Source: an uncultured Ruminococcus sp.
GTDB taxonomy: Bacteria; Bacillota; Clostridia; Oscillospirales; Ruminococcaceae
DNA: 64,000 nt
Reading direction: 5' to 3'
NCBI GenBank assembly: GCA_900543145.1
Contig: UQPZ01000004.1
Coordinates: 1 to 64,000, forward strand
The notes beneath the pieces were generated by a model. It was given only the letters and a program-made list of their open reading frames with translations, did no database searches and was not told the DNA's origin. Each line of letters starts with the position of its first letter. Positions within the stretch are counted from its first letter, which is position 1. The position numbers were made by a program, and so were the translations under genes. Positions 50,611 to 59,263 of the stretch are shown here, piece after piece.

Positions 50611-52576
50611 AATCTCTTATCAACGCCTTTATATCTTCGTCGCCAAAATCTTCAGAAACATTTGTAAATAATGGGATTGGCATACTTTCCATTATTTCTG
50701 TCATTCTTTGCTCTTTTTCTGCTAACCTAGAATCTATTGTTTCATCGACGGTATCCTGAGATAATACATAATAATAGTTTGTAATTGTTCCCGGCTTTAA
50801 TCCATAACGATGTATACGATCTTTAGACTGTACGAAGTGTGCCGCATTGAATGATCTTTCAACATAAATCGCATTATGGCATGCTTTATGTAAAGAAATA
50901 GATTCAGCAACAGCAAATGGATTTGCAATAATGACCTTAAACGGACAATCTGAACGCTGAAAATCTTTTACTATTTTTTCTCTTGTAATAACAAATTTGT
51001 CATCATCAAGGCCTTCACGTTCAATCGGTGTTTCACCGTACAATTCCTGACAAGCGATTCCTTCTTCTTCAAGGTACTGTTTTAAGCCATGGATTGTATG
51101 AATGAATATTGCCCATATAACTACTTTACCACCTTCAGATATTATTTTTTTCACGATATTTTTTACTGCAATATATTTTGATGGCACTTCATTATTTTCA
51201 TAATCCAGTATCGATTTTAATACATCAGAGTCATCAATTGCTTGATATGTTTCTATTGGAATATCCTCATCTTCGAAAAAATTACGAAGTGGTGATTTTA
51301 ACATAGCAGGATCTGAAGCCGCTTGCATCAAACGAATAGTACGAGCTTGAGCTAATACTGATTTAAATCGAGAGGAAGTGTTTGCACTTCCATCAGCCAT
51401 TAATTCATCCATATATTTTTTTTCGATAAAATCATATATTCTTTGCTGTAGAGAACCCATAGGTACAAAAACAGGAGGATGAACAATTGCTGGCGGAATA
51501 CCAAGGTCGCTCTTTCGAATACGAATAAAGTATGGTGAAATATTATTTATTAAACGTGTTACCCTCGCTGAATCTCCAGTTGCAGTAATATCGCGCAGCT
51601 GATTAACTTCAAACCCAATCACATTTTTATTTGGCCAAATAAACTTGAACATATTATAAATATCTTCATATCCATTTGGAGCTGGTGTTCCAGTTAATAC
51701 AATACGAGCTTTACTATATTTTGACATCTCCATTACTGCTTGAGCAATAACCCCACCTGAAGAATTCTTGGCTTTATGAGCCTCATCAAGAACAACCATT
51801 ACCTTGTTGTTTCTAAGAAAAAAACCTATTTCTGTTTTAAGTGAATTTAGTGATGCATAAGAAATCAAAGTCAGTTCAAACGGATATCTTGAAATTAAAT
51901 AGTTTTTCTTATCTTCTTTATCTACACCACCTATGAGACGTTTGGATTTAACAGGTCTTCCAAAACACTCTTCATACTCATTTTCCCACGGACCGAATGA
52001 GCTTAAAGGGCCAACTATTAGAAGATAGTCAATGTGTTTTGGATTATCCTCTGGTAAGTTATGCAAATAAGCATATGCGCCATAGACTATACTTGTTTTT
52101 CCTGCACCTGGAACGGAAAAATTACAAGCATTTTGCGAAAACGCCATATGATAAGCAGAAAGTAATTGTAGCGGATATAAAGAACGTGAAGGAAGATTAT
52201 TAGATACAGACTCAGTAAACTGTTTAAACTCTTCTAAATTACACTCATTGTTACGTATATGAAGTGCCTTATCTGAGAATTCGGCAAAACGCTGTTCCTC
52301 TTCATAGTACTCTTTAATTATCTTTTCTGAACTATCACTTTGAATTTCTGTAAAACCATATTTTGAGAGCATAGAACTAATATTCGTCATTACATCAAAT
52401 GGCTCACTATCTATAACAGAAATTATAATACGGTCTGATTCCACAGAAGGATGCAAATAGTCTCGTACATATCTCCATGCATAACGATGTTTTTGCAGAG
52501 CTAAGATATCTCCAAATAGATATATCTCCTTTTGGGTCGAATTGAAATCTATAGAAATATTAGCCACTATTCTCAT
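50585..52576 (-). CDS. SNF2-type helicase/translocase of the defence operon (663 aa)
   Basis: A superfamily 2 ATPase: motif I S-V-P-G-A-G-K-T at 154-161, motif II D-E-A-H at 264-267, motif III L-T-G-T-P-A-P-N, and the C-terminal lobe with V-V-I-W-A-I-F and Q-S-K-D-R-I-H-R-Y-G near 600. The first 130 residues are an extra domain of unknown role. SNF2 ATPases translocate along DNA; beside a nuclease and methylase they act in restriction or DISARM-like defence. The ATG overlaps the stop of the preceding gene (ATGA) at 52576. Confidence 0.9.
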   Translation of the reverse strand: MRIVANISIDFNSTQKEIYLFGDILALQKHRYAWRYVRDYLHPSVESDRIIISVIDSEPFDVMTNISSMLSKYGFTEIQSDSSEKIIKEYYEEEQRFAEFSDKALHIRNNECNLEEFKQFTESVSNNLPSRSLYPLQLLSAYHMAFSQNACNFSVPGAGKTSIVYGAYAYLHNLPEDNPKHIDYLLIVGPLSSFGPWENEYEECFGRPVKSKRLIGGVDKEDKKNYLISRYPFELTLISYASLNSLKTEIGFFLRNNKVMVVLDEAHKAKNSSGGVIAQAVMEMSKYSKARIVLTGTPAPNGYEDIYNMFKFIWPNKNVIGFEVNQLRDITATGDSARVTRLINNISPYFIRIRKSDLGIPPAIVHPPVFVPMGSLQQRIYDFIEKKYMDELMADGSANTSSRFKSVLAQARTIRLMQAASDPAMLKSPLRNFFEDEDIPIETYQAIDDSDVLKSILDYENNEVPSKYIAVKNIVKKIISEGGKVVIWAIFIHTIHGLKQYLEEEGIACQELYGETPIEREGLDDDKFVITREKIVKDFQRSDCPFKVIIANPFAVAESISLHKACHNAIYVERSFNAAHFVQSKDRIHRYGLKPGTITNYYYVLSQDTVDETIDSRLAEKEQRMTEIMESMPIPLFTNVSEDFGDEDIKALIRDYVRRTKKS

Positions 52577-53867
52577 CTCCGCTCTAATTTCTTTTTCATC
52601 TCCCAAGAGATTTTACTGATTTCTTTAACCATTTCTTCTATTCGAGGATCATTAATAAAACTATCTTGTTCATAGTCAACAGATCTGATAGCACTAAGTG
52701 CACGTTCAATCAAGTCTGCAGGTTTGTTAGTGTCACGTTTGTCTTCTAAACGTCGTGAAAAGCGATTAAGATTACCTTTCAACTGACCTTTTGCCTTTTC
52801 ATTCCAAGTTTGATCACGCTGTTTAAGTAGCAAGCTTAAATCTTCACCAGGACAACGTTGACGCAGTTCTTCAACTGTCTCCTCATCTTGCGGTATATTC
52901 TCTTGGTGTTGTTTAAGGAAATCATCCCATAAATCTTTGAAGAAAAAATACTTCCATCTTTTCCTGTTTTCGCAATTTCACGAAATTCTTTTCCTTCGTA
53001 ACGTGCTCTTATATAATCAAAACAAACAAGTTTCAAATCCGAAATATCAGAATCGTTATATGTCCAATCTACATTTCGAACATTTGCTCCTTTTTTCTTG
53101 TATGAATCCAGATAGTTTTTCAAGTCAACAAACTGACCTTCTGTTTTTTCAAGACGTGTAAATATCCCATCATAACCATATTCTTGTAAATACTCTTCCA
53201 TTAGAGCAAGGATATCTAACCACTCTTCGATCTGGCTTTCCTTTTCACTCATAAATTCACTTATCTCTTTATTGGTGAATCCTAATCTTTGTAGTTCTTT
53301 ACATTTTAAATATTTTTCGATAGGATTGTAATCCAACTTTTCATCTTCACCCATTTGATAAATGGTTTCAAGCTGTTGGATATCTTTCTCTTCAGCATCA
53401 TCCGGTAGGATGATTGCAAGAAAGTATTTACACTTTTCAACCTTTGCATAAGAATTTCCACTTTTTTCGTGCTCGCGATATAATTTATTCAATAGCATTG
53501 CACGACGGTTACCATCAACAATAATACCATCTGATGTTACAATTCCATACTTTTGTTGTCCGTTTTCCAACAAACTCTTCATTGTTGTTTTGTTTCTCTC
53601 TTCTTTTGAATCAAAAAGAAACTTTTCAATGAGTTCGCAATCCGAATCTAATTCAGCATTTAATTCTCCATTTTGAGTCTCATAAGACAATACATCAGAA
53701 CCGATTCTACCATTGTATTTGTTATAAATAAGGTAATCCAAAGGAATTCTCCATACTATTTCTGTACGAGTTGAACCCTTATATCGAAGAGGAATACCTG
53801 TCATCACCTGATTATTAGAATTAGATTTCAGTTCTTCTAATTTTGCTTTTCTTGTTGTAGAATCCAT
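52573..53867 (-). pseudogene. ParB-N-like protein of the defence operon, split by one-base frameshift
   Basis: The first frame (53867 to 52836, 343 aa) has a ParB/sulfiredoxin-like core: I-P-L-D-Y-L-I-Y-N ... I-V-T-S-D-G-I-I-V-D-G-N-R-R-A-M-L-L near 112-127, then a helix-turn-helix-like region (L-G-F-T-N-K-E-I-S-E-F-M). At the A6 run 52943-52948 the frame changes; one more T on the coding strand would give F-F-F-K-D-L-W-D-D-F-L and continue to stop 52573 for about 431 residues. ParB-N domains bind or hydrolyse nucleotides and recur in DNA-modification systems. Either inactive or expressed by slippage. Confidence 0.7.
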
Positions 53868-53870
53868 ATT

Positions 53871-55487
53871 TTACCTCCTTTTTTCTAACAAAATTCTTTT
53901 TAATATCAAATATCCAACAGTTATTGCAAAAGGCAATTCAGTTGGTTCTTTATTAAAATGAATGATTTCTTTTTGTTTTTCTTTAGAGAATGTTGAATCA
54001 ATGAACTGCTTTATGCTTTCAAGCAGTTCATATGGGCCATAGTATCTTTGCTTTTGGCGCTCTTTGGTTGTCATACAAAATACTGATTGAAAAGTATTCA
54101 TATCGGGAACTTTGGTGATTGTTTGATTGATAAAGTTTTGAATGCTTTCCTTGTATTCCGAAGGAATCATTTGCATTGTAATATCAGGAGTAAAAACTCT
54201 AGCCTTATCTTTACCTTGACTATAATGTATTTCTGTTTCCCATAAGAAATTATAATTCTCAAAATCCGATTTATAGTTGGTAAGTTCTACACGATATGCG
54301 TTAATAATCAAATATGGTATATGATACTTGAATTTTGCAGTTTTACGTTTTGGTTGTTCCTCTTTTATTTCATATGTGTTCCCATTAAGATTTAGAAATG
54401 GTAATTCTTCATTACTGGGGTGATGAATTGGTATATAGTTTTCAGGTATAGGTTCATTTTCAGCTGATGCAATAGCTATAGCAACAGCATATGAAAGCTT
54501 TGGTGGAACAGCATTGCCAACAAGGGTATGCTTTACTCCCTTTGAATCTCCATAGAACCAATAGTCCATAGGAAAACTCATCATACATGCTGATTCTCTA
54601 ACAGTTGGTAATCTATATCGTCCTTCACCATATGATAGAATCATTGCTTCTCGAGCACTTGCAGTCATAGTTGCCATTACTGTTCGCGATGGTTTATCAA
54701 GGTTCTCGGGGAATGACATTTTCCCCATATAACCCTTATCCTGCTTTAGACGCTTTGCGGTTTTCCATTCAAAATCTGCTAATTCATATATATAACGTTG
54801 ATCTGAAATTTGTTGAGCATTTATTTGTAAAGTCGGATAATTAATATCTGTAATCAATTCATTATCTAATCTGAGCGGGTCTCCAAGAGAGTTGAGAATT
54901 TGACGTAAAGTAATTACATTATTATCATTTTTAATCCTTGTAGGTTCTGGAAACTCCCCACAAAGATATCGTTCTCTGTTTGTAGGAGCACCAAAATATT
55001 TAGCATTATACTTACCAGATGCTCCATCATGAGGTCTTAATACAAAATCACCATCAAGGCCAAGGTCTACAGCAGTATATTCTTCTTTTATATACTGTTT
55101 AACAGCGGGAACATTCTCTAATACCCAATAACGAAGGATTGAACCTTGTTTGTATTTTTTACGAGCTACAATTTTTAGATATGCTTCAATTAGCCGTATA
55201 CCAAGTGATTTGTCTCCATTCCCTGATTTATTTGAATGTGAAAATGATTGACATGGTGGCGAACCTATAATAACTTCTGAATCAGGCACTAATTCTTCAA
55301 ATTCATTATCGGGAAGATTCGAAATACGTATAACATCATCCTGAATCACATTCACACCTGGCTTATTACCCTTATATGTATTGACTGCTGGCGCCCAATT
55401 ATCAACAGCAAAAACTATTTCAAATCCAGCTTGACGAAAGCCTTCAGAAAAACCTCCGCCTCCACAAAAGAAATCTATAACTCTCAT
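53871..55487 (-). CDS. C5-cytosine DNA methyltransferase of the defence operon (538 aa)
   Basis: The conserved motifs are all present: I D-F-F-C-G-G-G-G-F-S at 5-14, IV G-S-P-P-C-Q-S-F with catalytic Cys79, VI E-N-V at 124-126, VIII near Q-x-R-Y/R-E-R, and X G-N-A-V-P-P near 345. About 170 extra residues after motif X are not part of a standard Dcm and may contact the partner proteins. It is the first gene of the operon and should mark host DNA as self. The next gene begins 3 nt after its stop. Confidence 0.92.
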   Translation of the reverse strand: MRVIDFFCGGGGFSEGFRQAGFEIVFAVDNWAPAVNTYKGNKPGVNVIQDDVIRISNLPDNEFEELVPDSEVIIGSPPCQSFSHSNKSGNGDKSLGIRLIEAYLKIVARKKYKQGSILRYWVLENVPAVKQYIKEEYTAVDLGLDGDFVLRPHDGASGKYNAKYFGAPTNRERYLCGEFPEPTRIKNDNNVITLRQILNSLGDPLRLDNELITDINYPTLQINAQQISDQRYIYELADFEWKTAKRLKQDKGYMGKMSFPENLDKPSRTVMATMTASAREAMILSYGEGRYRLPTVRESACMMSFPMDYWFYGDSKGVKHTLVGNAVPPKLSYAVAIAIASAENEPIPENYIPIHHPSNEELPFLNLNGNTYEIKEEQPKRKTAKFKYHIPYLIINAYRVELTNYKSDFENYNFLWETEIHYSQGKDKARVFTPDITMQMIPSEYKESIQNFINQTITKVPDMNTFQSVFCMTTKERQKQRYYGPYELLESIKQFIDSTFSKEKQKEIIHFNKEPTELPFAITVGYLILKRILLEKRR

Positions 55488-55632
55488 TTAAACTACTCAC
55501 TATTCTCGTAATATTAAACAGATAAATAAAACCATGAAATATGCTTTTAATCAAATAAACCTATTATTGGAAAACATACGATTTAAAGATAATATTTTAT
55601 TATTATCTTGAATTAAAAACTCAACTACTAAA

Positions 55633-55661
55633 ATTATAGCAACTTTTATATAATATAAAAG
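55633..55661 (-). promoter_or_regulatory. Possible promoter and operator of the defence operon
   Basis: On the minus strand TATAAT lies at 55638-55633. Directly upstream, 55643-55661 is a perfect palindrome (CTTTTATAT-A-ATATAAAAG) covering the -35 position. The -35 itself (CTTTTA) is weak, so an activator or a repressor could act here. Confidence 0.4.
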
Positions 55662-55898
55662 CCATATGGTTTTTATAATCACTTTTATTATATCACATCC
55701 GTGCTAATAAGTCAATCTGTTATTATTTTTAAGTCAAAGGTTAAATAGTTTATCGATTTCTACAAAAAAAGAAAAGATGCTATTAATACACCAAAATAGT
55801 TTAATTAGCCTCGATCATTTATACACTTCCGAAACATTTATTAATTGCTTATCTAGTTTGATTATGTATTTCACCGTCTGATAAGCCCCACCACTTTT

Positions 55899-56120
55899 AT
55901 GCTGAATGTAACACACCGCCAAATCAGATCTATCGACCATACACCTATTGCAGATTTGTATTGCTCCCTTGAAATGAGCCTTGCACGATTCGAAGTAGAT
56001 TTCGACCTTATCAATAATTTAGAAAACTCCGCTCTTTATCTCGGAATTCAGCTTTCATATATGGCAGCACAAGGACAATTGGAGTGTTACCACAACCATA
56101 ACTGCGGAAGGCTCTCCTGA
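55899..56120 (+). CDS. Weak open reading frame (73 aa), uncertain
   Basis: The 73-residue product has helical stretches (L-E-M-S-L-A-R-F-E-V-D-F-D-L-I-N-N-L) and a Cys/His-containing end, but no family is recognised and no strong ribosome site precedes the ATG. It could be a remnant of a mobile-element gene. It is kept only because codon use looks less random than in the surrounding AT-rich DNA. Confidence 0.25.
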   Translation: MLNVTHRQIRSIDHTPIADLYCSLEMSLARFEVDFDLINNLENSALYLGIQLSYMAAQGQLECYHNHNCGRLS

Positions 56121-56248
56121 TTGCCGATGCTGCCACCAGATTAGACTCTCCATCCCTGCCAACAATGAACTCAACGTATTCAAAAGAATAGTTAAATTTT
56201 TAAAATCATTAGTATAGCTTTTTTTATGTGATTAATTACTTGAAATGA

Positions 56249-56288
56249 AAAATACCGAAGCCAACCACATGGTCAGCTTCGGTATTTT
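56249..56288. terminator. Bidirectional terminator at the right end of the element
   Basis: Arms 56249-56261 and 56276-56288 (AAAATACCGAAGC/GCTTCGGTATTTT) form a 13-bp stem with T-rich flanks on both strands. It now serves as the terminator of lysS, replacing the one stranded at 42773-42808. Confidence 0.8.
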
Positions 56289-56324
56289 ATTTACAATAGT
56301 ATCAAACGTGTCCCCGAAATATTT

Positions 56325-56343
56325 GGTCGTAAATCGGTCGTAA
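56325..56343 (+). repeat. Right pair of GGTCGTAA repeats (possible integrase arm sites)
   Basis: GGTCGTAA occurs at 56325 and 56336, 11 bp apart, just inside the right attachment repeat. Same word, spacing and orientation as the pair at 42985/42996 at the other end. Confidence 0.5.
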
Positions 56344-56387
56344 ATTTGCCCTTGTCGGTTCGGAAAACTGCGTAAATACGCTGTTTT

Positions 56388-57959
56388 TTAGTCCAAACTT
56401 TTCATGGTCGGGAACAGCAGAACATCTCTTATAGCAGGCGAATTTGTCAGAAGCATAACAAGCCTGTCTATTCCATATCCGATTCCGCCTGTAGGAGGCA
56501 TACCGATTTCAAGCGCTCTGAGGAAGTCCTCATCAATGCGGTTTGCTTCGTCGTCGCCCTGCTTGAGCAGCTCCTCCTGAGCTATAAATCTTTCACGCTG
56601 GTCAACAGGGTCGTTAAGCTCGGAATAAGCGTTGCACATCTCTCTGCCAGTGATGAACAGCTCAAATCTTTCAACATATTCCGGATCGTCCGGCTTTTTC
56701 TTTGTAAGAGGAGAAATCTCTATCGGGTGATCCATTATAAATGTAGGCTGAATAAGATGCTCCTCAACATATTCCTCAAAGAATAAATTAAGAATATCGC
56801 CCTTTTTATGCCTTGCTTCATATTCGATATGACGCTCGTCGGCAAGCTTTTTGGCTTCTTCTTCAGTTTTTACCTCAGAGAAGTCAACACCGGAATATTT
56901 CTTTACGGCTTCGATCATAGTCATTCTTTCAAACGGTTTGCCCAGATCAATCATAACATCACCGTATGGAATCGTCGTTGTTCCGCAAACCTCCGTTGCA
57001 ACATGCCTGAACATATTCTCTGTCAGATCCATCATTCCGTAATAATCGGTGTAAGCCTGATAAAGCTCCATAAGAGTAAATTCAGGATTATGACGTGCGT
57101 CTACACCCTCGTTTCTGAAAACTCTGCCGATTTCATAAACTCTTTCAAGTCCTCCTACAATGAGCCTTTTAAGGTAAAGCTCAAGGGAAATTCTCAGCTT
57201 GACGTCTTCGTCAAGGGCATTGTAGTGTGTTTCAAAGGGTCTTGCGGCAGCTCCGCCGGCATTTGATACCAGCATAGGAGTTTCAACCTCTATAAATCCC
57301 TGTGAATCCAGGTATCTTCTTATCGACGAAATTATCTGAGAGCGCTTTATGAAAGTATCCTTAACCTCAGGATTGCAGATAAGATCGGTATATCTCTGAC
57401 GGTATCTTGTATCCTGGTCTTTAAGTCCATGCCATTTTTCCGGAAGCGGAAGCAGTGATTTTGAAAGCATTGTTATTTTCAGGGCATGAACAGAGATCTC
57501 TCCTCTTCTTGTTCTAAAAACAAAACCCTCAACTCCAACAATATCTCCAATATCCCATTTTTTAAATTCCGCAAACTCTTCTTTTCCTATATCGTTCATA
57601 CGAACGTAAACCTGCATTCTGTCGGTTTTGTCACGGATATCTATGAAATTCGCTTTTCCCATATCGCGCCATGACATTATTCTTCCGGCTATGCTTACGG
57701 TTTTTCTGCCTGTTTCAAGCAGTTCTTTAAGCTTCTCTTCATCGTCGCCGGCCTGTTCCTTGCAGGTTGCTTCAAAAGCCTCATATTCGGCTTTTGCGTC
57801 TGCGTTATGAGCGGTAACATTATATTTAGTTATTTCAAAGGGATTATTTCCGGCGGCTTTAAGCTCTTCCAGCTTGTCCATGCGTATTTTTTTCAGTACG
57901 TTTATATCCTCCGCTGAAATTTCTTCATCGGGGGAATTGCTTTTTATTTCTTCACTCAT
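56388..57959 (-). CDS. lysS: Lysyl-tRNA synthetase, class II (523 aa)
   Basis: Full-length LysRS: an OB-fold anticodon-binding domain (about 60-165), then class II motifs 1 (G-F-I-E-V-E-T-P-M), 2 (F-R-N-E-G) and 3 (G-I-D-R-L-V-M-L). It attaches lysine to tRNA-Lys. The start at 57959 (M-S-E-E-I-K) follows a purine-rich site, 25 nt after greA. The last residues L-F-P-T-M-K-S-L-D come partly from the inserted element: the gene's 3' end is the attachment site, and the original tail T-I-S-D-K now lies at 42837-42860. Confidence 0.96.
   Translation of the reverse strand: MSEEIKSNSPDEEISAEDINVLKKIRMDKLEELKAAGNNPFEITKYNVTAHNADAKAEYEAFEATCKEQAGDDEEKLKELLETGRKTVSIAGRIMSWRDMGKANFIDIRDKTDRMQVYVRMNDIGKEEFAEFKKWDIGDIVGVEGFVFRTRRGEISVHALKITMLSKSLLPLPEKWHGLKDQDTRYRQRYTDLICNPEVKDTFIKRSQIISSIRRYLDSQGFIEVETPMLVSNAGGAAARPFETHYNALDEDVKLRISLELYLKRLIVGGLERVYEIGRVFRNEGVDARHNPEFTLMELYQAYTDYYGMMDLTENMFRHVATEVCGTTTIPYGDVMIDLGKPFERMTMIEAVKKYSGVDFSEVKTEEEAKKLADERHIEYEARHKKGDILNLFFEEYVEEHLIQPTFIMDHPIEISPLTKKKPDDPEYVERFELFITGREMCNAYSELNDPVDQRERFIAQEELLKQGDDEANRIDEDFLRALEIGMPPTGGIGYGIDRLVMLLTNSPAIRDVLLFPTMKSLD
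56401..56415 (-). other. Right attachment site inside lysS
   Basis: TTCATGGTCGGGAAC, identical to 42856-42870, lies within the last codons of lysS. Beyond it (lower coordinates) the lysS end is supplied by element DNA that encodes S-L-D and a stop, so the enzyme stays complete after integration. Confidence 0.8.
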
Positions 57960-57984
57960 TGGCTGATCTTCCTTTCGGGCAGAT

Positions 57985-58452
57985 TTACTTTGAGATCTCG
58001 AGGACCTCAAATTTAATTACTCCAACAGGAGCTTCGACTTCAAAGACATCTCCGACCTTTTTGTTTATTGCGGCTTTTCCTATAGGAGATTCATCGGAGA
58101 TCTTATTATTTTCAGGATCGGATTCCGTAGAGCCGACGATCTGCAGGGTTTCAACCTCGTCCAGTTCAATGTCGCGTATTTTTATTATTGAGCCTACGCC
58201 AACTTCTGTAATCGAAATATCATCATCATCAACTACGACAGCGTTTGCAAGAATATTTTCAAGCTCGGCGATCCTGGCTTCAAGGATTCCCTGTTCGTTT
58301 TTAGCCTCGTCATACTCTGCATTTTCCGAAAGATCTCCGAAAGAACGTGCTTCTTTAAGCTTTTCCGCAACCTCGCTTCTGCGGACTGTAACAAGATGCT
58401 CAAGATCCTGTTCAAGCTTAGCATATCCTGCCTTAGAAATTGTATTTGCCAT
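57985..58452 (-). CDS. greA: Transcription elongation factor GreA (155 aa)
   Basis: The N-terminal coiled coil contains the family signature (A-R-S-F-G-D-L-S-E-N-A-E-Y-D-E-A-K) with the conserved acidic tip; the C-terminal FKBP-like domain has S-P-I-G-K-A and G-D-V-F-E-V-E-A-P-V-G. GreA rescues backtracked RNA polymerase by stimulating transcript cleavage. The ATG at 58452 follows AGGAGAG; 155 residues is the usual length. It is cotranscribed with lysS, a common clostridial arrangement. Confidence 0.95.
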   Translation of the reverse strand: MANTISKAGYAKLEQDLEHLVTVRRSEVAEKLKEARSFGDLSENAEYDEAKNEQGILEARIAELENILANAVVVDDDDISITEVGVGSIIKIRDIELDEVETLQIVGSTESDPENNKISDESPIGKAAINKKVGDVFEVEAPVGVIKFEVLEISK

Positions 58453-58635
58453 AATATAAACTCTCCTGTTCATAAAAATTTCTGTACTATCAAATTAATA
58501 TTATACCTTATTTATTCCGTGTTGTCAAGTCAAAAAAAGTAAGCACGGCGCGGAAATCAACGCTAAGATTCAAATTGAATATATTTGATTTGTTATATGT
58601 TCGTGATTTTATTTCGATCAGTAATTTCATTAATA

Positions 58636-58721
58636 TTGTCAACTAATAATAAAATATAGGTTGACAAGTGCGGCGGTTTATGATATAATTGTCAACTGAA
58701 AGGACGTGTTTAAGTTGACAA
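58636..58721 (+). promoter_or_regulatory. bioY promoter with two tandem BirA-type operators
   Basis: A perfect promoter (TTGACA 58661-58666, 17 bp, TATAAT 58684-58689) is covered by two inverted repeats of TTGTCAAC...GTTGACAA. One is at 58636-58643/58660-58667 with a 16-bp spacer; the other is at 58689-58696/58714-58721 with a 17-bp spacer. The first overlaps the -35, the second runs from the -10 into the start codon. This is the layout expected for biotin repressor BirA, so biotin should shut off the transporter gene. Confidence 0.8.
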
Positions 58722-59263
58722 ACAAAAACAAGATAAAGAATCTGACCTACTGCGGACTGTTTATAGCATTGATAACAATATGCTCATGGATAGCCGTCCC
58801 TACTGTTGTTCCGTTTACGCTACAGACTTTCGGAATATTTGCAGCTGTCGGAATACTCGGAGGTAAGCTCGGAACAGCGGCGGTTACAGGATACGTTTTG
58901 CTTGGAGCGGTAGGAGTGCCCGTATTTTCCGGCTTTTCAGGAGGAATGGGCGTTATTTCAGGAACTACCGGAGGATATATAGTCGGTTTTATTTTTACCG
59001 CCCTTATTATGTGGCTAATGGAAAGGCTGCTGGGAAGAAGTATTCCTGTTTTTATTGTTTCCATGATAGTCGGTCTTGCAGTTTGCTATGCTTTCGGTAC
59101 AGCGTGGTATATGATAGTATATACGCAAAATACCGGTGCGGTAGGTCTTGGAACGGTTATCGGCTGGTGTGTAACTCCTTTTCTGATTCCTGACGCAGTA
59201 AAAATAGTCTGTGCCGCAATAGTTACAGAAAGGGTAAGAAAATATGCAGGAATTAAAGCTTAG
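58715..59263 (+). CDS. bioY: Biotin transporter substrate-binding subunit BioY (182 aa)
   Basis: Six hydrophobic segments and the BioY pattern A-V-P-T-V-V-P-F-T-L-Q-T, G-x-x-G-x-x-x-V-x-G-Y-V-L-L-G-A-V-G-V-P-V-F and G-G-Y-I-V-G-F identify the S-component of a biotin ECF transporter. It captures biotin outside and passes it in with a shared energizing module, which is not encoded here. TTG at 58715 is chosen since AGGA is at normal distance; GTG at 58706 abuts it. Regulated by the tandem operators upstream. Confidence 0.9.
   Translation: MTNKNKIKNLTYCGLFIALITICSWIAVPTVVPFTLQTFGIFAAVGILGGKLGTAAVTGYVLLGAVGVPVFSGFSGGMGVISGTTGGYIVGFIFTALIMWLMERLLGRSIPVFIVSMIVGLAVCYAFGTAWYMIVYTQNTGAVGLGTVIGWCVTPFLIPDAVKIVCAAIVTERVRKYAGIKA

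Larger units (their letters stand above)
55488..56248. other. AT-rich upstream region of the defence operon
   Basis: Apart from the possible promoter/operator at 55633-55661 and a weak open frame at 55899-56120, nothing gene-like is visible. The region is very AT-rich, with runs of A and T, and probably represents regulatory DNA and remnants at the right end of the element. Confidence 0.5.
42856..56415. mobile_element. Integrative mobilisable element inserted in the 3' end of lysS
   Basis: The same 15-bp sequence, TTCATGGTCGGGAAC, flanks the region at 42856-42870 and 56401-56415. On the minus strand it encodes V/F-P-T-M-K at the end of lysine-tRNA synthetase. The right copy is inside intact lysS; the left copy is followed by a different lysS tail (T-I-S-D-K, stop at 42839). 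A tyrosine-integrase pseudogene lies next to the left repeat. Cargo includes mob and par genes and an AT-rich restriction-like operon. Several backbone genes are broken, so the element is probably fixed in place. Confidence 0.85.

Noticed and set aside
49666..55487. Assignment of the defence operon to DISARM
   Set aside because: The C5 methylase and a helicase fit, but no DUF1998 (DrmB) or phospholipase-D-like gene is present, and the helicase is SNF2-like with a separate DUF3883 nuclease.
56388..58010. lysS start at the upstream ATG 58010
   Set aside because: That start would overlap greA and add 17 basic residues absent from the family; the ATG at 57959 is after the greA stop and preceded by a purine-rich site.
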